This document shows positions 1 to 10,600 of a stretch of DNA of 64,000 bases, piece by piece; the stretch's first letter is position 1, and every line of letters begins with the position of its first letter. The notes beneath the pieces are model-generated. The model was not told the origin of the DNA, did not search any database, and worked only from the letters and a program-made list of their open reading frames with translations. This stretch comes from Haemaphysalis longicornis. Lineage: Eukaryota > Arthropoda > Arachnida > Ixodida > Ixodidae. A program made the translations under genes and the position numbers. The stretch is from the NCBI GenBank assembly GCA_013339765.2, contig CM023449.1, positions 15,351,811 to 15,415,810 of the forward strand. Reading direction: 5' to 3'.

Positions 1-885
1 CCAAGGATTTACAATAATTAAAAGGCTGCATAAGCAATCTATGGACGGCTCCACTGTTCAGTAAACACTAAATGCTTTGAGCGGAGCAAATGTATTACTT
101 TAGATTGCTGAAGGTCTTCATAAAAATAAGACATAGCTCCGAGCTCCCGAACTAGACGGAATGTACTATTCCTTATGGCATTCGAATCGGCACATTCCTT
201 GAAGAAGAACAAATTACAAGAAATGGGTGTTGTCATTAACACCAGATAGATCGTGAACAATCTATCTGGTGAAATTTACTATAATGCCTCTATTAAGAAT
301 TCAAGAGGCAAATACGAGATCTCGTCCTAAAAGAGAACAGTCGCCAATCCTAATACAGAAGTACCGTCTGCATGTATTTTAGTGAATGTGCATTCGGCGT
401 TTTTCTCCTCTCCTTTTCTTTCGCTTTTTCTGGTCTCGTTTTTTGCTGGTCTTTCAATATATCAAAACTAAAATCATGAAAACAAAGCAGTTGAGCCCTC
501 ACTTTTCCGCACATGCTATGTGAATAAATCACTACCCGGATTATTTTGTACGCTTGTAAAAGCCACTAAACGGAATTCGTGATGCTTCACTCCTGAAACG
601 TTGCGGAAATAGCGAAAATATGTACTTCTTACCTATTGTGACACAATTCCGCTATAAAACAAGGAATATTTTTGACAAAAACATGACAAAAGAGTGCTTA
701 CCCTTAAAAAATTAACATTTCTACTCCTATGAGGCGGCCAGAATCGCCAAATAATTCTCTGCAAGAATTCCGTATATACGGAGTATACGGAAAGCATACC
801 GGGATTTATTTCGCTCTAATTTGGCAGAGATTATCAAAACTGTACCATTCGTATCATCGTAGAAAACCACGCAATTTCACGATTT
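1..885. other. Unassigned sequence, no supported gene
   Basis: AT-rich, non-repetitive-looking sequence. Only short reading frames are present (the longest is about 73 codons), and none shows a recognisable motif, signal peptide or splice-consistent boundary. No tRNA boxes, inverted repeats or transposon ends were seen. It ends where the R-family repeat begins near 886. Confidence 0.6.
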
Positions 886-1218
886 TAGTGTCAAGCACTT
901 GAGCGTCCTCTACTGTGGTTTGGCGGCAACGACGGCGTCGTAACCGAGTGAACGATGGGAACCGCGAAAACTGAAAGAAAACGGAGGACGAGAGTGCGGG
1001 GAAATTGTGTTGGGGAGTGCGGTTTGCCTAGGCGTAGCGGGACGCTCTTGCGAAAGTTTGGGCGGGAGGGGAGGACAGTGTGTCGAGCCCGCGTCAAATA
1101 CGCGCGTGAAAAACCGTCCTCGGCGTCCAGTGGCGCTCTAGAAAGGAAACGCAAAACCAGGCATCCATGTCAGCAAGCGTCTTGTTCTTTTATTTTGAAG
1201 AAAGCACAGAAGTCCAGC
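886..1218 (-). repeat. R-family repeat, copy 3, 3' portion
   Basis: Read on the minus strand, this segment matches the 3' halves of the repeats at 48739-49172 and 57320-57765. Shared landmarks are a TGTCC-TCCCC stretch, a TTTTCGCGGTT-like stretch and a terminal block ending CACTAAAA. It is the distal part of one copy whose other part lies at 6953-7216. The two parts are separated by the 5.7-kb LINE. The family is unclassified. Its outer end reads TAGTG, like the outer ends of the other copies. Confidence 0.65.
1206..1218. repeat. 13-bp target-site duplication, left copy
   Basis: ACAGAAGTCCAGC occurs here and again, perfectly, at 6953-6965, immediately after the (TCA)n tail of the LINE. A 13-bp direct repeat bounding a LINE is typical of target-primed reverse transcription. 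Confidence 0.85.
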
Positions 1219-1648
1219 CCCGCATGGGCACCTTGTGAGTTCAAGGTGACGGTAGTGGCGACACCGCGGACCCCGAGCCCATGTGGGTTGGACCCACCCA
1301 CGCCCCAGTTGTGCATGGCTGAGCCGTGTCCAAGGACAAGAGAATCCTGCTTGCGGAGTTGACGCTGAGGATGTTTTTGGACCTTTATGGCCCCTCATCT
1401 GAAACAACACGCAACTTGGCCCCTGCTTCTTGCAGACGGCACCCCAGGACTGACCCGCCCTGGGGAAATCAGCTAGTCGCCTTTTCCTATCCCTCCTCTC
1501 TCTCCTTTCTCTTTTCCGTCACCTTTCCACCCCTGTCCTGTCACCTATTCTTTTCCTGAACTTCCTCTTTTCCCCCTCTGGTGGCAAGGGTTAACCCCGT
1601 GGTTATAATCAGCCTTGATTAGACGTCATGGGGTTATAGTAGCGCTGT
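1219..1648 (+). promoter_or_regulatory. 5' leader of the I-like LINE
   Basis: Sequence between the left target-site duplication and the first ORF1 start. LINEs of this group normally carry an internal RNA polymerase II promoter at the extreme 5' end of this region (family knowledge). I see no TATA box, which fits that model. It holds a pyrimidine-rich stretch (about 1486-1575) and several overlapping short ORFs that I treat as chance frames. Confidence 0.5.
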
Positions 1649-3035
1649 ATGGTTAGCGTGACAAAGTCACGTTCCCTTGTTGGGCTCTGTGGTGGGCGAC
1701 CAGCACCGCTGCCGAACACTTTACTTTTCATGAAAAAGAAGAAAAATCTTGGCCCTGATCGCCCTCTTAAACGAGGGCGCACCGAAGTTAATGCCTCGCA
1801 AAGCTCGAACAGCAATCGTTCACTGACTGAGACGACCTTCCAGAAATTTCTGGTGATGCAATCTGACGACCCTCAGAAGCCCTTGAGGAAAGTGTCGCCG
1901 TTTGCCGTAAACAGAGAGCTGAGAAATCTACTTGGACCAAGTTACAGTGTTAAAAAGCTGCCAACCGGGGATGCTCCTTGAGGAGGTCCAAGCAAAATTT
2001 CAGTCAGATGCCCTGCTGTCAATGAAAGAACTAGCAACACACAAGGTTCACGTAACTGCCCACCGCACCTTAAATACTAAGTTGGGGGTAGTGTCGGATG
2101 AAGACTTGATTGATGTGTCTGAAGATGAGATTCTGGAGGGGTTTAAAGAAGAACAGACACATGTTATTGCAGTGCGAAGAATAAAGATCCGCAGGAAAGA
2201 TGAGGAAATTGCCACAAAACATTTGGTTCTGACCTTCAACTCCACCACCTTACCCGACAACGTACACCTAGGCTACCTGAATCTACGTGTGAGACCGTAC
2301 GTACCAAACCCCAGGCGCTGCTTCCGCTGCCAGTGGTACGGGCACACACAGCAGTCATGCCGTGGAAAACCGACCTGTGCACTGTGCGCTAGCACCGAAC
2401 ATGGAAATGACGCCTGTGATGTAGAAGAAGTCAAATGTGTGAATTGCAGTGGCGAACACTCCGCGTACTCCAGGAAGTGCCCACGCTTCCGACAGGAGAA
2501 AGAGCTGCTAGCGATCAAGGTGAAAGAGAATGTGTCCTTCCAGGAGGCCAAACGACGCCTGGCCTTCACTCAGAAAGGGTCCTTTGCTGAGGTAGCCCGT
2601 CAGGGGGCGGGGCTGCCTCAATTTCCGGCGCTGGCGCAGTCCACTCAGGCGAACTGCGCAGAGCCACAGCCCCCTAAACGAGTCAAGCCGGCAGCCAAGC
2701 TCCCGGCCACCAAAGAAACTGGTGTGGCGTCTAAGCCACCAAAAGACTGTGCAGGCCCCACCCCTGCCACACCATCGACCTCCTGTCCTCGGGTGACGGT
2801 CGACGCACCTCAGAGGAAGGCGCCTTCAGGAAGTGGCACTGCTGCAGGTGCTGCTCCTGGGCGGCAACGACCTGGGGACCCCCCCGACCCCCGGCAGAAG
2901 CCAAAGGGCCGGGGAAAACCACCTGGTCCCCCTAATGGTATTCACGGAACTGAAGGCAGTGCAAGAGAGGTAGAGCAGGAGATGGAGGTGTGCCCTAGTG
3001 CCTCTGGGAGCATGTCTTCGTCCACACCCACCTGA
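1649..3035 (+). pseudogene. LINE ORF1, gag-like nucleic-acid-binding protein, frameshifted
   Basis: ORF1p of LINEs coats the element RNA. Two overlapping frames cover it: 1649-1981 and 1932-3035. The product continues naturally from one to the other near 1975, so one single-base indel explains the break. The second frame carries three zinc knuckles between about residues 131 and 185: CFRCQWYGHTQQSC, CALCASTEHGNDAC (both C-x2-C-x4-H-x4-C) and a variant CVNC...H...C. A Pro/Lys/Gly-rich low-complexity tail follows to the stop at 3033-3035. ORF2 starts about 30 bp downstream. The ATG at 1649 is the first start in the N-terminal frame. Not functional as a single protein. Confidence 0.85.
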
Positions 3036-3067
3036 CCTCGAAAGCGAAAACTCTAGAAGACACCCAT

Positions 3068-6000
3068 ATGGTGCAAATAGTCCAATGGAACTGCCGTGGA
3101 ATATTGCACAATATAGATGATATTCATGCAATTATACACAAATATAAACCCAACATAATAGCCTTGCAGGAGACAAATCTAACGAAAAGACATGACAACA
3201 TCTTTCGCAACTTTCACCTCCTTCGAAATGACAGAGAAGACTGCACCCGTGCCTCGGGTGGTGTGGCCTTGGCTGTGGCACCAGGCACAATTCTCAAGTC
3301 GATACAACTTAACACTACGCTGGAGGCTGTTGCAGCACAAGTCTATATTAACAAGCTTGTCACTGTTGTGTCATTGTACTTGCCACCATCAGATCACGTG
3401 TCCTTACAGGAACTTATGACCTCGTTGAACAACTTCCAGCCCCAATAATTATTATGGGAGATTTCAATGCTCATCACTACTTGTGGGGAGGTGAAAGAAT
3501 AGATAGCTGGGGAAAACTCATTGAACAGTGGGTAACTACCAACAGCTTAGTTGTTTTCAATGACGGAGATAAGACGCATTTTTCTGCAGGTAATGGAAGC
3601 TTCTCCTTCTCTGCTCTAGACCTCTGTGTTGGGTCGCCGGACCTCCAGATGGATTATGAGTGGAGTGCTGTGAATGATCCACATGGAAGTGATCACTTTC
3701 CTGCCTTACTGCGCGAAGTGCAAACCCTTCCTTCCCTCAAGAGCTGTGCACCCCGATGGAAGCTCGAGAGGGCACATTGGGAAAGATTTAAGGAGATAGT
3801 TTGCTTTGATCATTTTGACAGCAGCATGTCCGTTGATGAGGCAAATACTTACATCTGCGAGGAACTTCTTTCAGCTGCAAAAGTTGCGATCCCCCAGACA
3901 CCTGGACGGATTCCCAAACAACCGAAGCCGTGGTGGAACGATGCGTGTCGCGAATCCCGAAAAAAGCAGAACAAGGCATGGGGTGTATTTAGACGATACC
4001 CCACCTTAGAGAACTCTCTGAGCTTTAAAGCAGCCCGTGCTGCCGCCCGGAAAATCAGAAAAGTGGCCAAAAGGAATTCATGGCAAAGCTTTGTAAGTAC
4101 AATAAATACTGCCACTCCCACAAAAAAAGGTCTGGGACCATTTGCGTAAAATTAAAGGCAATTACAGACGGTTCAGCATACCACTTTTCTCTACAGACGG
4201 TGCGTGCAACTTACTGGAAATACAAGCAGATGTTTTAGGTGCCCACTTTGCAGATGTCTCTAGTGATAAAAATTATACAAAAGAATTCCTGGCACATAAA
4301 AATAATGCTGAAAAGTTCAAGATTAAGAACTATAGCAATAACACAGAGGAATATAATAAAGAATTCACTTTGTATGAACTGAAACGAGCATTAGCTCAGT
4401 GCAAGGCTACCTCCGTCGGCCCCGACCTTATTCACTATGCCTTTCTGCAGCACTTAAGTGATGGGTGTTTAATAGTGATTTTGGAGTTCTTTAACAAAAT
4501 CTGGAAAACAGGTAAGGCTGCCTAAAGCATGGAAAAAGGCTATCGTAATATCATTACTGAAAGACGCCAAGCCCCCAGAGTGTCCATCAAGCTACCGACC
4601 CATAACTTTGACCAGCTGTTTGTGCAAGACCTTTGAGATGTTGAATTTTAGGTTGGTTTTTATTCTTGAAAGTTCTGGTTATCTAGATAGGTTTCAATGC
4701 GGGTTTCGGCAGTTTCGGTCTACGACTGACCACCTGGTGAGGCTTGAAACAAGCGATACGAGATGCCTTTGTTAATAATCAGTTCTGCCTTGCCATATTT
4801 TTTGATATGGCAAAGGCTTATGATACAACCTGGCGTTATGGAATTCTCAAGAATTTAGCAGCAATGGGAATCAGAGGGCGAATGTTTTCATGTATTGAAG
4901 ATTTTCTCCAGGAACGAACCTTCAATGTAAGACTTGGCAATACACTATCCCGTATATTCCCTCAGGAAAATGGAGTTCCTCAGGGCAGTGTACTGAGTGT
5001 GACCCTTTTTGCCATAAAGATAAATTCTTTGGCAAAGGATTATTCCCCGGCCAGTCATGTACTCCCTTTATGTGGATGACTTGCAGATCGCTTTTCGCTC
5101 CTGTAACCTCTCGATCTGTGAAAGGCATGCCCAAACTGCGGTAAATCGGTTACAACGATGGGCGGATGAAAATTGTTTACGTTTTTCTCCCGAGAAGTGT
5201 GCATGTGTGTGCTTTACACGAAAACGAGGTATGCATCCCAACCCTGATATAAAAATTAAGGATGTACCCGTTCCAGTACACCGCGAGCACAAATTCTTAG
5301 GTGTCACATTTGACTCGACATTGACATTTGCAGCTCATATAAAGAAGCTCAAAATAACCTGCATGAAAACGTTGAACATACTGAAAATTTTGTCGCACAA
5401 GTCATGGGGTGCAGACCGCACATGTATGCTAAGAATTTATGGCTCGGTGGTTCGGTCTCGTCTTGATTATTGCTCTATCGTGTATGGGTCAGCCCGCCAG
5501 TCTGTTCTCACCTCACTCGACCCAGTACACAATCTGGGCCTCAGACTTGCCACAGGTGCATATCGCACCTCCCCCATCGACAGTCTCTACGTTGAGTGCA
5601 TTGAATGGCCCCTGGAGGACCGTCGAGTATACTTAGGTGGAGTATATGTAGCCAAAACAGCATGTATAAAGGACCATCCCTGAGCTGGTGAAGTGTTTGA
5701 GAATAGGTACAAGAAACTGTATGCAAACAAGCCCAGAGTGGTCCGCCCTCTTGCCCTTCGTTTGGAGGAATACATGTCTCGGTATTCGTTCAAGATTTGC
5801 CCGTCAAACCTTCTGAGTTTTTCGGACGCTGTGGCCCCCTGGGACCACAGGGCCGTCGAATGTGATTTATCCTTGTTAAAATACGACAAAAAGATGTTTC
5901 CACACCAAATTTTGCGCCAAGAATTTCACGAACTTAAAGACAAGTACAGTAACTATTGTCACTACTTTACTTATGGCTCAAAAACCTCCTGTCATGCAGG

Positions 6001-6790
6001 TTTTGCTGTTTTTAATCCACCAGTGACAGTAGCAAAGAGGATTGCTGATGAGAGTATCGTTTTTACTGCGGAAATTCTTGGTATAACCTCAGCTGTTGAA
6101 GATGTAATAGCAAAGGGAGTAAAAAAAGTGGCCATTTTTACAGATTCTTTGAGTGCCATACATGCTGTAACCTCCCTTGTCCCTTCAAAGAATGCAGCTG
6201 TAGGTGAGCTAAAAAACCGACTGTGCTGCCTTACATTAGCAGGGGTCAGAATTGTCCTCTGTTGGATACCAAGCCATATCGGCATCCCAGAAAATGAAAC
6301 CGCTGATAAAGCAGCATATGAGACCAAGCATCTTGAAATAACAGAGTTAAAGCTTCCCTACCAGGACCTTCGAAACAGCATACGAAAGTCAATGAAGTTG
6401 TACTGGCAGTCTGAATGGGATAAACAAACCAGAAATAAATTACATCTAGTCAAACCTTACGTATCTGAATGGAAAAGTTGTAGACACCGAGATCGTTTCT
6501 TCGAGGTTATTTTGTGCCGGCTGCGTATAGGTCACACCGTGCTGACACATGGCTTCCTGTTGAAAAAGGAACAGGAACCCATTTGTGAGCACTGCGGAGA
6601 ACCTCTTACTGTGCTACATATCCTAATAAGTTGTCCATACCTAGAAGCGGCCCGCATTAGACATTTTAGAGCTTTATACACCTTTTCTATACCCTTACAC
6701 CCAATGCTTTTACTTGGGGATGAACCAATGGTACCTTTGACTACAGTTTTTGAATTTTTCAGAGACACTGGCTTTTTACACCAGTTTTAG
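3068..6790 (+). pseudogene. LINE ORF2: endonuclease, reverse transcriptase, RNase H; broken
   Basis: The polyprotein that nicks DNA and copies the element RNA. Segments in order: apurinic-like endonuclease start (3068-3448, IVQWNCRG, ALQETNL), endonuclease core (3454-4149, MGDFNAHH, GSDHFP), linker and RT fingers (4142-4525), RT palm (4744-5079, FFDMAKAYD and GVPQGSVLS), the YVDD catalytic box (5057-5683), then RNase H and a CCHC finger CEHC...H....C (5693-6790). Breaks: frame changes near 3440, at the A-run near 4121-4127, near 4512, near 4744 and near 5055, plus an in-frame TGA at 5681-5683. The first RNase H acidic residue is replaced (FTYGSKT instead of the usual D). The FTDSLSAI and WIPSHIGIPENETAD motifs remain. 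Clearly dead. Confidence 0.88.
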
Positions 6791-6952
6791 CTACTTCATC
6801 TCACGTAACTGTTTTTAAAAATAATCATTTCTGTATTTATGATACCTTGAGCAAAACTTTTAACTTACATTGATATCTTCTTACCTTGTGTTTGGCGCAT
6901 TATAACCGAAAGGTTGCTGCGCCATTAAACCTCAACTTCATCATCATCATCA

Positions 6953-6965
6953 ACAGAAGTCCAGC
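6953..6965. repeat. 13-bp target-site duplication, right copy
   Basis: Perfect match to 1206-1218, directly after the LINE's TCA-repeat tail (about 6938-6952). Confidence 0.85.
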
Positions 6966-7216
6966 ACGCGCTTTGTGCTGCATGTGAATCGTTCCATCGG
7001 CTCCTTGTCATACTTGTTGCGTGACTCATCCAAACCACGTGAACTTTGCGCGGGCAGTTCAAATACGATTTACTACAATATGCAGGGCGGCTCCAATGCG
7101 TTGCGATATAACGCCAAAATGTAGTCCGCGCCGCCGTGCGCTCGGTTGTCACGCGATCCCTTCCTGAGACGCAGCAGCTATGCGCCTTGACTGAGAAGAC
7201 TGCAGGGCGATTCCAC
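6966..7216 (-). repeat. R-family repeat, copy 3, 5' portion
   Basis: Read on the minus strand, this matches the 5' half of the copies at 48.7 and 57.3 kb. Shared blocks include GCAGTCTTCTC, a CTCAGGAAG-GATCGCGTGAC-like stretch, AAATCGTATTTGAAC and CGCGCAAA-TCACGTGGTT-GATGAG-CACGC. With 886-1218 it forms one copy interrupted by the LINE. This copy carries roughly 140 bp more than the other two in its middle. Confidence 0.7.
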
Positions 7217-7566
7217 GAGGGACGAACATGCGTGGACACACGCGTTCTGTAGCGTACGCTACACTGGCCGAGGTTGAGAAGTTTCGCGTGGCTCCTGGAG
7301 AGTCGTGCTGCGCAAGCGCGAGAAGCAGTGGCATCACACGACGCACAAAACATTGTTCGCTGCTAGGCGTCTCTCACACACACCACACGCCAAGCGTCTT
7401 CGCCGACCTCCGTTCCGTACATGGCGGCCCGGTCCACTTGATGATCATGCGAGGGGTGGCCGGGTGTGGAACCAATGGCTCGTGCGTCGCAAAAACACCG
7501 GCGTGCGCCTGGGGAACCAGCTTAGCTCTGGGACGATTGGTCACGCTGCGCCGGAGTAGCTTGATA

Positions 7567-7581
7567 AAATATACATGTGTC
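7567..7581. repeat. 15-bp target-site duplication, left copy (SINE A)
   Basis: AAATATACATGTGTC, repeated perfectly at 7803-7817. The two copies bracket the SINE exactly. Confidence 0.9.
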
Positions 7582-7802
7582 GTGGCTAAGGCGTTGCGCT
7601 GCTGAGCACGAGGTCGCGGGTTCGATTCCCGGCCGCGGCGGCCGCTTTTCTGATGGAGGCGAAAAGCAAAAATGCCCGTGTTCGAGATTTCGGCGCACGT
7701 TAAAGATCCCTAGGTGGTCAAAATTAATCCGGAGCCCTCCACTGCGGCGCGCCTCATCGCCTGTGTTGCGTCGGCGCGTTAAACACCACAATCAATCAAA
7801 TC
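7582..7802 (+). mobile_element. Ruka-like tRNA-derived SINE, copy A, full length
   Basis: A 221-bp short interspersed element transcribed by RNA polymerase III and moved by LINE machinery. It starts GTGGCTAAGGCGTT (A-box-like) and carries a perfect B box GGTTCGATTCC at about 7619-7629. The body contains GATGGAGGCGAAAAG and GCGCACGTTAAAGATCCC, and the end is rich in CAATC repeats. A perfect 15-bp target-site duplication shows a clean insertion. The body resembles the tick SINE Ruka as I remember it. Two further copies, at 17.9 and 27.5 kb, are 5' truncated. Confidence 0.88.
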
Positions 7803-7817
7803 AAATATACATGTGTC
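7803..7817. repeat. 15-bp target-site duplication, right copy (SINE A)
   Basis: Identical to 7567-7581. Confidence 0.9.
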
Positions 7818-7962
7818 ACGTAAAGCGTATACCGTGTGTGTGTCATTGAAGCAGCGGTAAGCATGATAATCAAGCTAATCCTACACAACCAGGAAAGCTA
7901 AGAATAGCCATCTGAACCTTAGCTCACGCTACGTATATCCTGGCATAACCGAGCTAAGCCAC

Positions 7963-9479
7963 TGCTAATCTTTTTTTTTTTTAATTTTTCTGAGTTATGT
8001 GCAAGCCCGAGTATAGCATTAAACTGCGATCCGTTCTTTATTAGCGTATATTCCCTGCTCGATCCCCCTGAAAACAGCAAACTCTCGGTTTTACCAACAA
8101 AACCCCGCCCACAAAAGGGACGTCACAACTTGAGGGTGAGGATGGCTCATTGATTAGCCCACACTAGGCCCCTGATTGGCAATCGTGACAAACAAAGCTA
8201 GATGGATTCAATATAGTCACGTGACCCACCTCTCTTATACAGAAACCCAAAGGTATTCCGCAAAACATAAATAAAACAGAAATGGAAACCAACCAACATA
8301 AAGCAGACCTAACGACAGGAATCGGCTCTCCGGCGACAAAGTATTGTCATACCGTGCACGCCTATGTTCGTGCTGCGCACCGCCAGAATTCCTTTCCTTT
8401 GTTAACACGTGGAGTGCCTAACAAATCCTGGTCGCGTAACCCATTCACGCACCCAAGCCGCCGAGTCGCCAGGCCCACACGCGTGACGAACTGAAACTTC
8501 GCCCAGTAACTCTGAGCAGTGCAACTGTCCCAGACTGAACGTCTGGTGACTTCTTCCTAAGTCTGACCCAATGTTTGACCCCTTGACCGACCTTCAGCTC
8601 CCGTCCGCTTCGGGGATTCTCGTGGCGGTAACCCTTCTTCGAAAGCTTTACATCGCTTTCAGCTGTGATGAAGTGACCGACGCGTTTGTATGCGTCGTAT
8701 CGGGACCCGCTCGCTGGGTGGACACAAAAGCGCGGCGAATAACAAAAGCCTCCGCGGTTTCTCCTTGCGCCCATCGCGCCTAACTCAGCTCGGCCGGCGG
8801 GGAAACAAACACAAAACAGGTAAACAAGCTAACCCCCAGCGAAAGATATCTAATTGCCGGGCGGTCCTAATTTATAAGTGAGGGGCCCGAACTTAACAAG
8901 GTTCTTCTGTCCTTGGTTTCCCACCTCGTCGGGTCGACCGTAGTAGCAGCGGCATAGTTGGTTAGTCCTCGCGCCGCCGGGTTTGCCGTATCGTTGTGGT
9001 TTTCGTTGCCGCGATCCGCCACATCACTGCCCATGTGCGCAAGAAACCACTTGATCACAACACACCGATTCTCCCTCGCGAGATCTACCGCACGAACACA
9101 CGCGCGGTTTCACCACACACTCTTCCTTTGCCGTAGTTTCTCAATGCCGTCCTAGAATCCCAGAGCACAGTCGTACACTTGTGGTTGGCGAAGGCTAGGA
9201 CAATAGCCACCTCCTTAGAATGCGTCGATGCCAGCTCTGCCGTACAGGGTGGAGACACCGTTGAACGGTCCCGTGGCGCTGCTATTGAGTGAAAGTGCTC
9301 AACGCGTCGTTCCTTTCGTTTCCCACAAGACCCAGCAACGCGAAAGTGATAAGATGATTCGAACTTCGCGAGTGAACGGCGTTGGGGGGGATAATTTTAA
9401 CACGATTTGAATACGATGACTTGCTGCGCCGGCGAGCGAGTGACCCAAAATGGCGGCGCCGGTGTATACGTGCCTCCAC
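7963..9479. other. Unassigned sequence, no supported gene
   Basis: Begins with an A/T run at 7970-7984. The middle is moderately GC-rich with a few open frames (for example a 109-codon minus-strand frame at 8445-8774) that have no recognisable motif and look like chance frames. No tRNA boxes, terminal repeats or splice-supported exon were found. Confidence 0.5.
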
Positions 9480-10600
9480 CCTGTACTGCGGACGCGCGTT
9501 AATCCAGGCACCCTGCACCTCCTCTGCACGATGTGCCGCTCGAGCCCGCACGCTCGCCGCCGTACTTGTTGCACCGGTTGATGTCCCCACGGCTGCAGCG
9601 GCGAATGCCTTTCTGCCATCTGGATACTCTGCCGCGTCCACAAACACAGCAACCCCGTCTTTGGAATGAAGATAGATGAGCGCCTTGGCCCTCGCCACCC
9701 GCTTCTCCTTGTTGAACTCGGGGTTCATGTCTTGGCACCAGACACACCCGTAACCATCTGCTAATTGCGTCCGGTACGGGCACGTCTGTATTTTCGGGTC
9801 CCTTCCTTTGGCCCATGCCTAGGTGTTATGCACTCCCATATCCAGAAACTTTTCTGTGCTTGTGCAGTCGAGAAGTCCGAGTGCTGCCTTGTACGTTTTG
9901 CGTATGAGCGCGTTGATGTTATTTCACTCGCCCTGCCTAGTAAAATATGTAATGTGGCTGGCAACGAAGGATTGCACTAGCCGGTTTAGGCTTTTTTCAT
10001 TCATTCGTGCTTTTCTGTTTGACACCCTCTTGATGGGGCGAGTGGCCGTGGTGACTTTAGCCGCGAGATGGTTGAGCGTCTTGCCGTTCACTAGTTTGCG
10101 CTCTATTAGCATACCCAGCACTGGGATCTTCTCGATCTCCGGGATCGTGTGACCGCCGCTCATCTTGATCTTGATTTACTTTTGATCTCTCGCATGATTG
10201 TTGCCTTTTGCCTTCCTCGCTGCTCCTTTCGGTGGAATCACCAACAGCCTGAACTTGCTTGGGAGAAGACGAGTCCAGACCCGTCCAGCTGCTCCTCGAT
10301 AGCGTTAAGCGCCTCTTGCAATGTACTATCGATGTGTCCCTCGCTTCCTCGTGGGACCCACAGCGGTATGTCGTCGGCATAGATGGTGCGTCGGACCCCC
10401 GCGACTCGCGAAAGCCGCTGGCCCACCCCTATCATTTTGAAAAGTAATGGCGAGATGTCTAAGGCGGTAGGAGTGGGAGTCCCGACACTGCCAAACGTCT
10501 TTTTGAGCAACAGGTAACCGGCGTTGATCTCGGTGGTCCGACCTGTCAAAAAATCCTTGATGTGCGCATATGTTGTCTTGCCCATGTTTACTTGCTATAC
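9480..10600 (-). pseudogene. I-like LINE ORF2 fragment (RT palm/thumb and start of RNase H)
   Basis: Minus-strand remnants of a second RNase H-bearing LINE. Reading from 10585: RT palm with LTGRTTEI and the catalytic YADD box (YADDIPLWV, near 10370). After frame changes comes the thumb (IPEIEKIPVLGMLIE, about 10160-9924), then RKTYKAALGL...STEKFLDMGVHNT (about 9920-9825, followed by a stop). Next is NPEFNKEKRVARAKAL, and then an RNase H start FVDAAEYPDGRKAF (about 9650-9600). The sequence loses similarity beyond about 9490, so the rest of RNase H and the 3' end are missing. At least three frame changes. Different from the 1.2-6.9 kb element in motif wording, so probably another family. Confidence 0.75.

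Larger units (their letters stand above)
1219..6952 (+). mobile_element. I-like non-LTR retrotransposon, near full length, inactive
   Basis: A 5.73-kb LINE bounded by a 13-bp direct repeat. In order it has a 5' leader of about 430 bp, an ORF1 with three CCHC-type zinc knuckles, an ORF2 with endonuclease, reverse transcriptase, RNase H and a C-terminal zinc finger, a short 3' UTR and a (TCA)n tail. RNase H downstream of the RT places it in the I-like group of LINEs (family knowledge). The matched direct repeats argue that it is not 5' truncated. Frameshifts and a nonsense codon break both ORFs, so it cannot encode its own machinery. It inserted into an R-family repeat, which continues on both sides. 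The I-group name is inferred from domain order; a different RNase H-bearing clade is possible. Confidence 0.85.
7246..7962 (-). repeat. H-family SINE-like repeat, copy 1 (hosts a Ruka-like SINE)
   Basis: Sense is inferred to be the minus strand. The head, read from 7960 downwards, contains GTGGCTTAGCTCGGTTA, a good match to a tRNA A box, then AAGGTTCAGATGG about 40 nt later, a weak B box. The 3' end (7263-7248) is the perfect 16-bp palindrome TGTAGCGTACGCTACA. Two other copies (16891-17334 and 61748-61896) share the end with the hairpin. The 41-bp block 7918-7958 is bounded by perfect 8-bp inverted repeats CTTAGCTC/GAGCTAAG and recurs at 17289-17329 with two differences. The body is split by a Ruka-like SINE at 7582-7802. 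The SINE assignment is inference. Confidence 0.55.
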
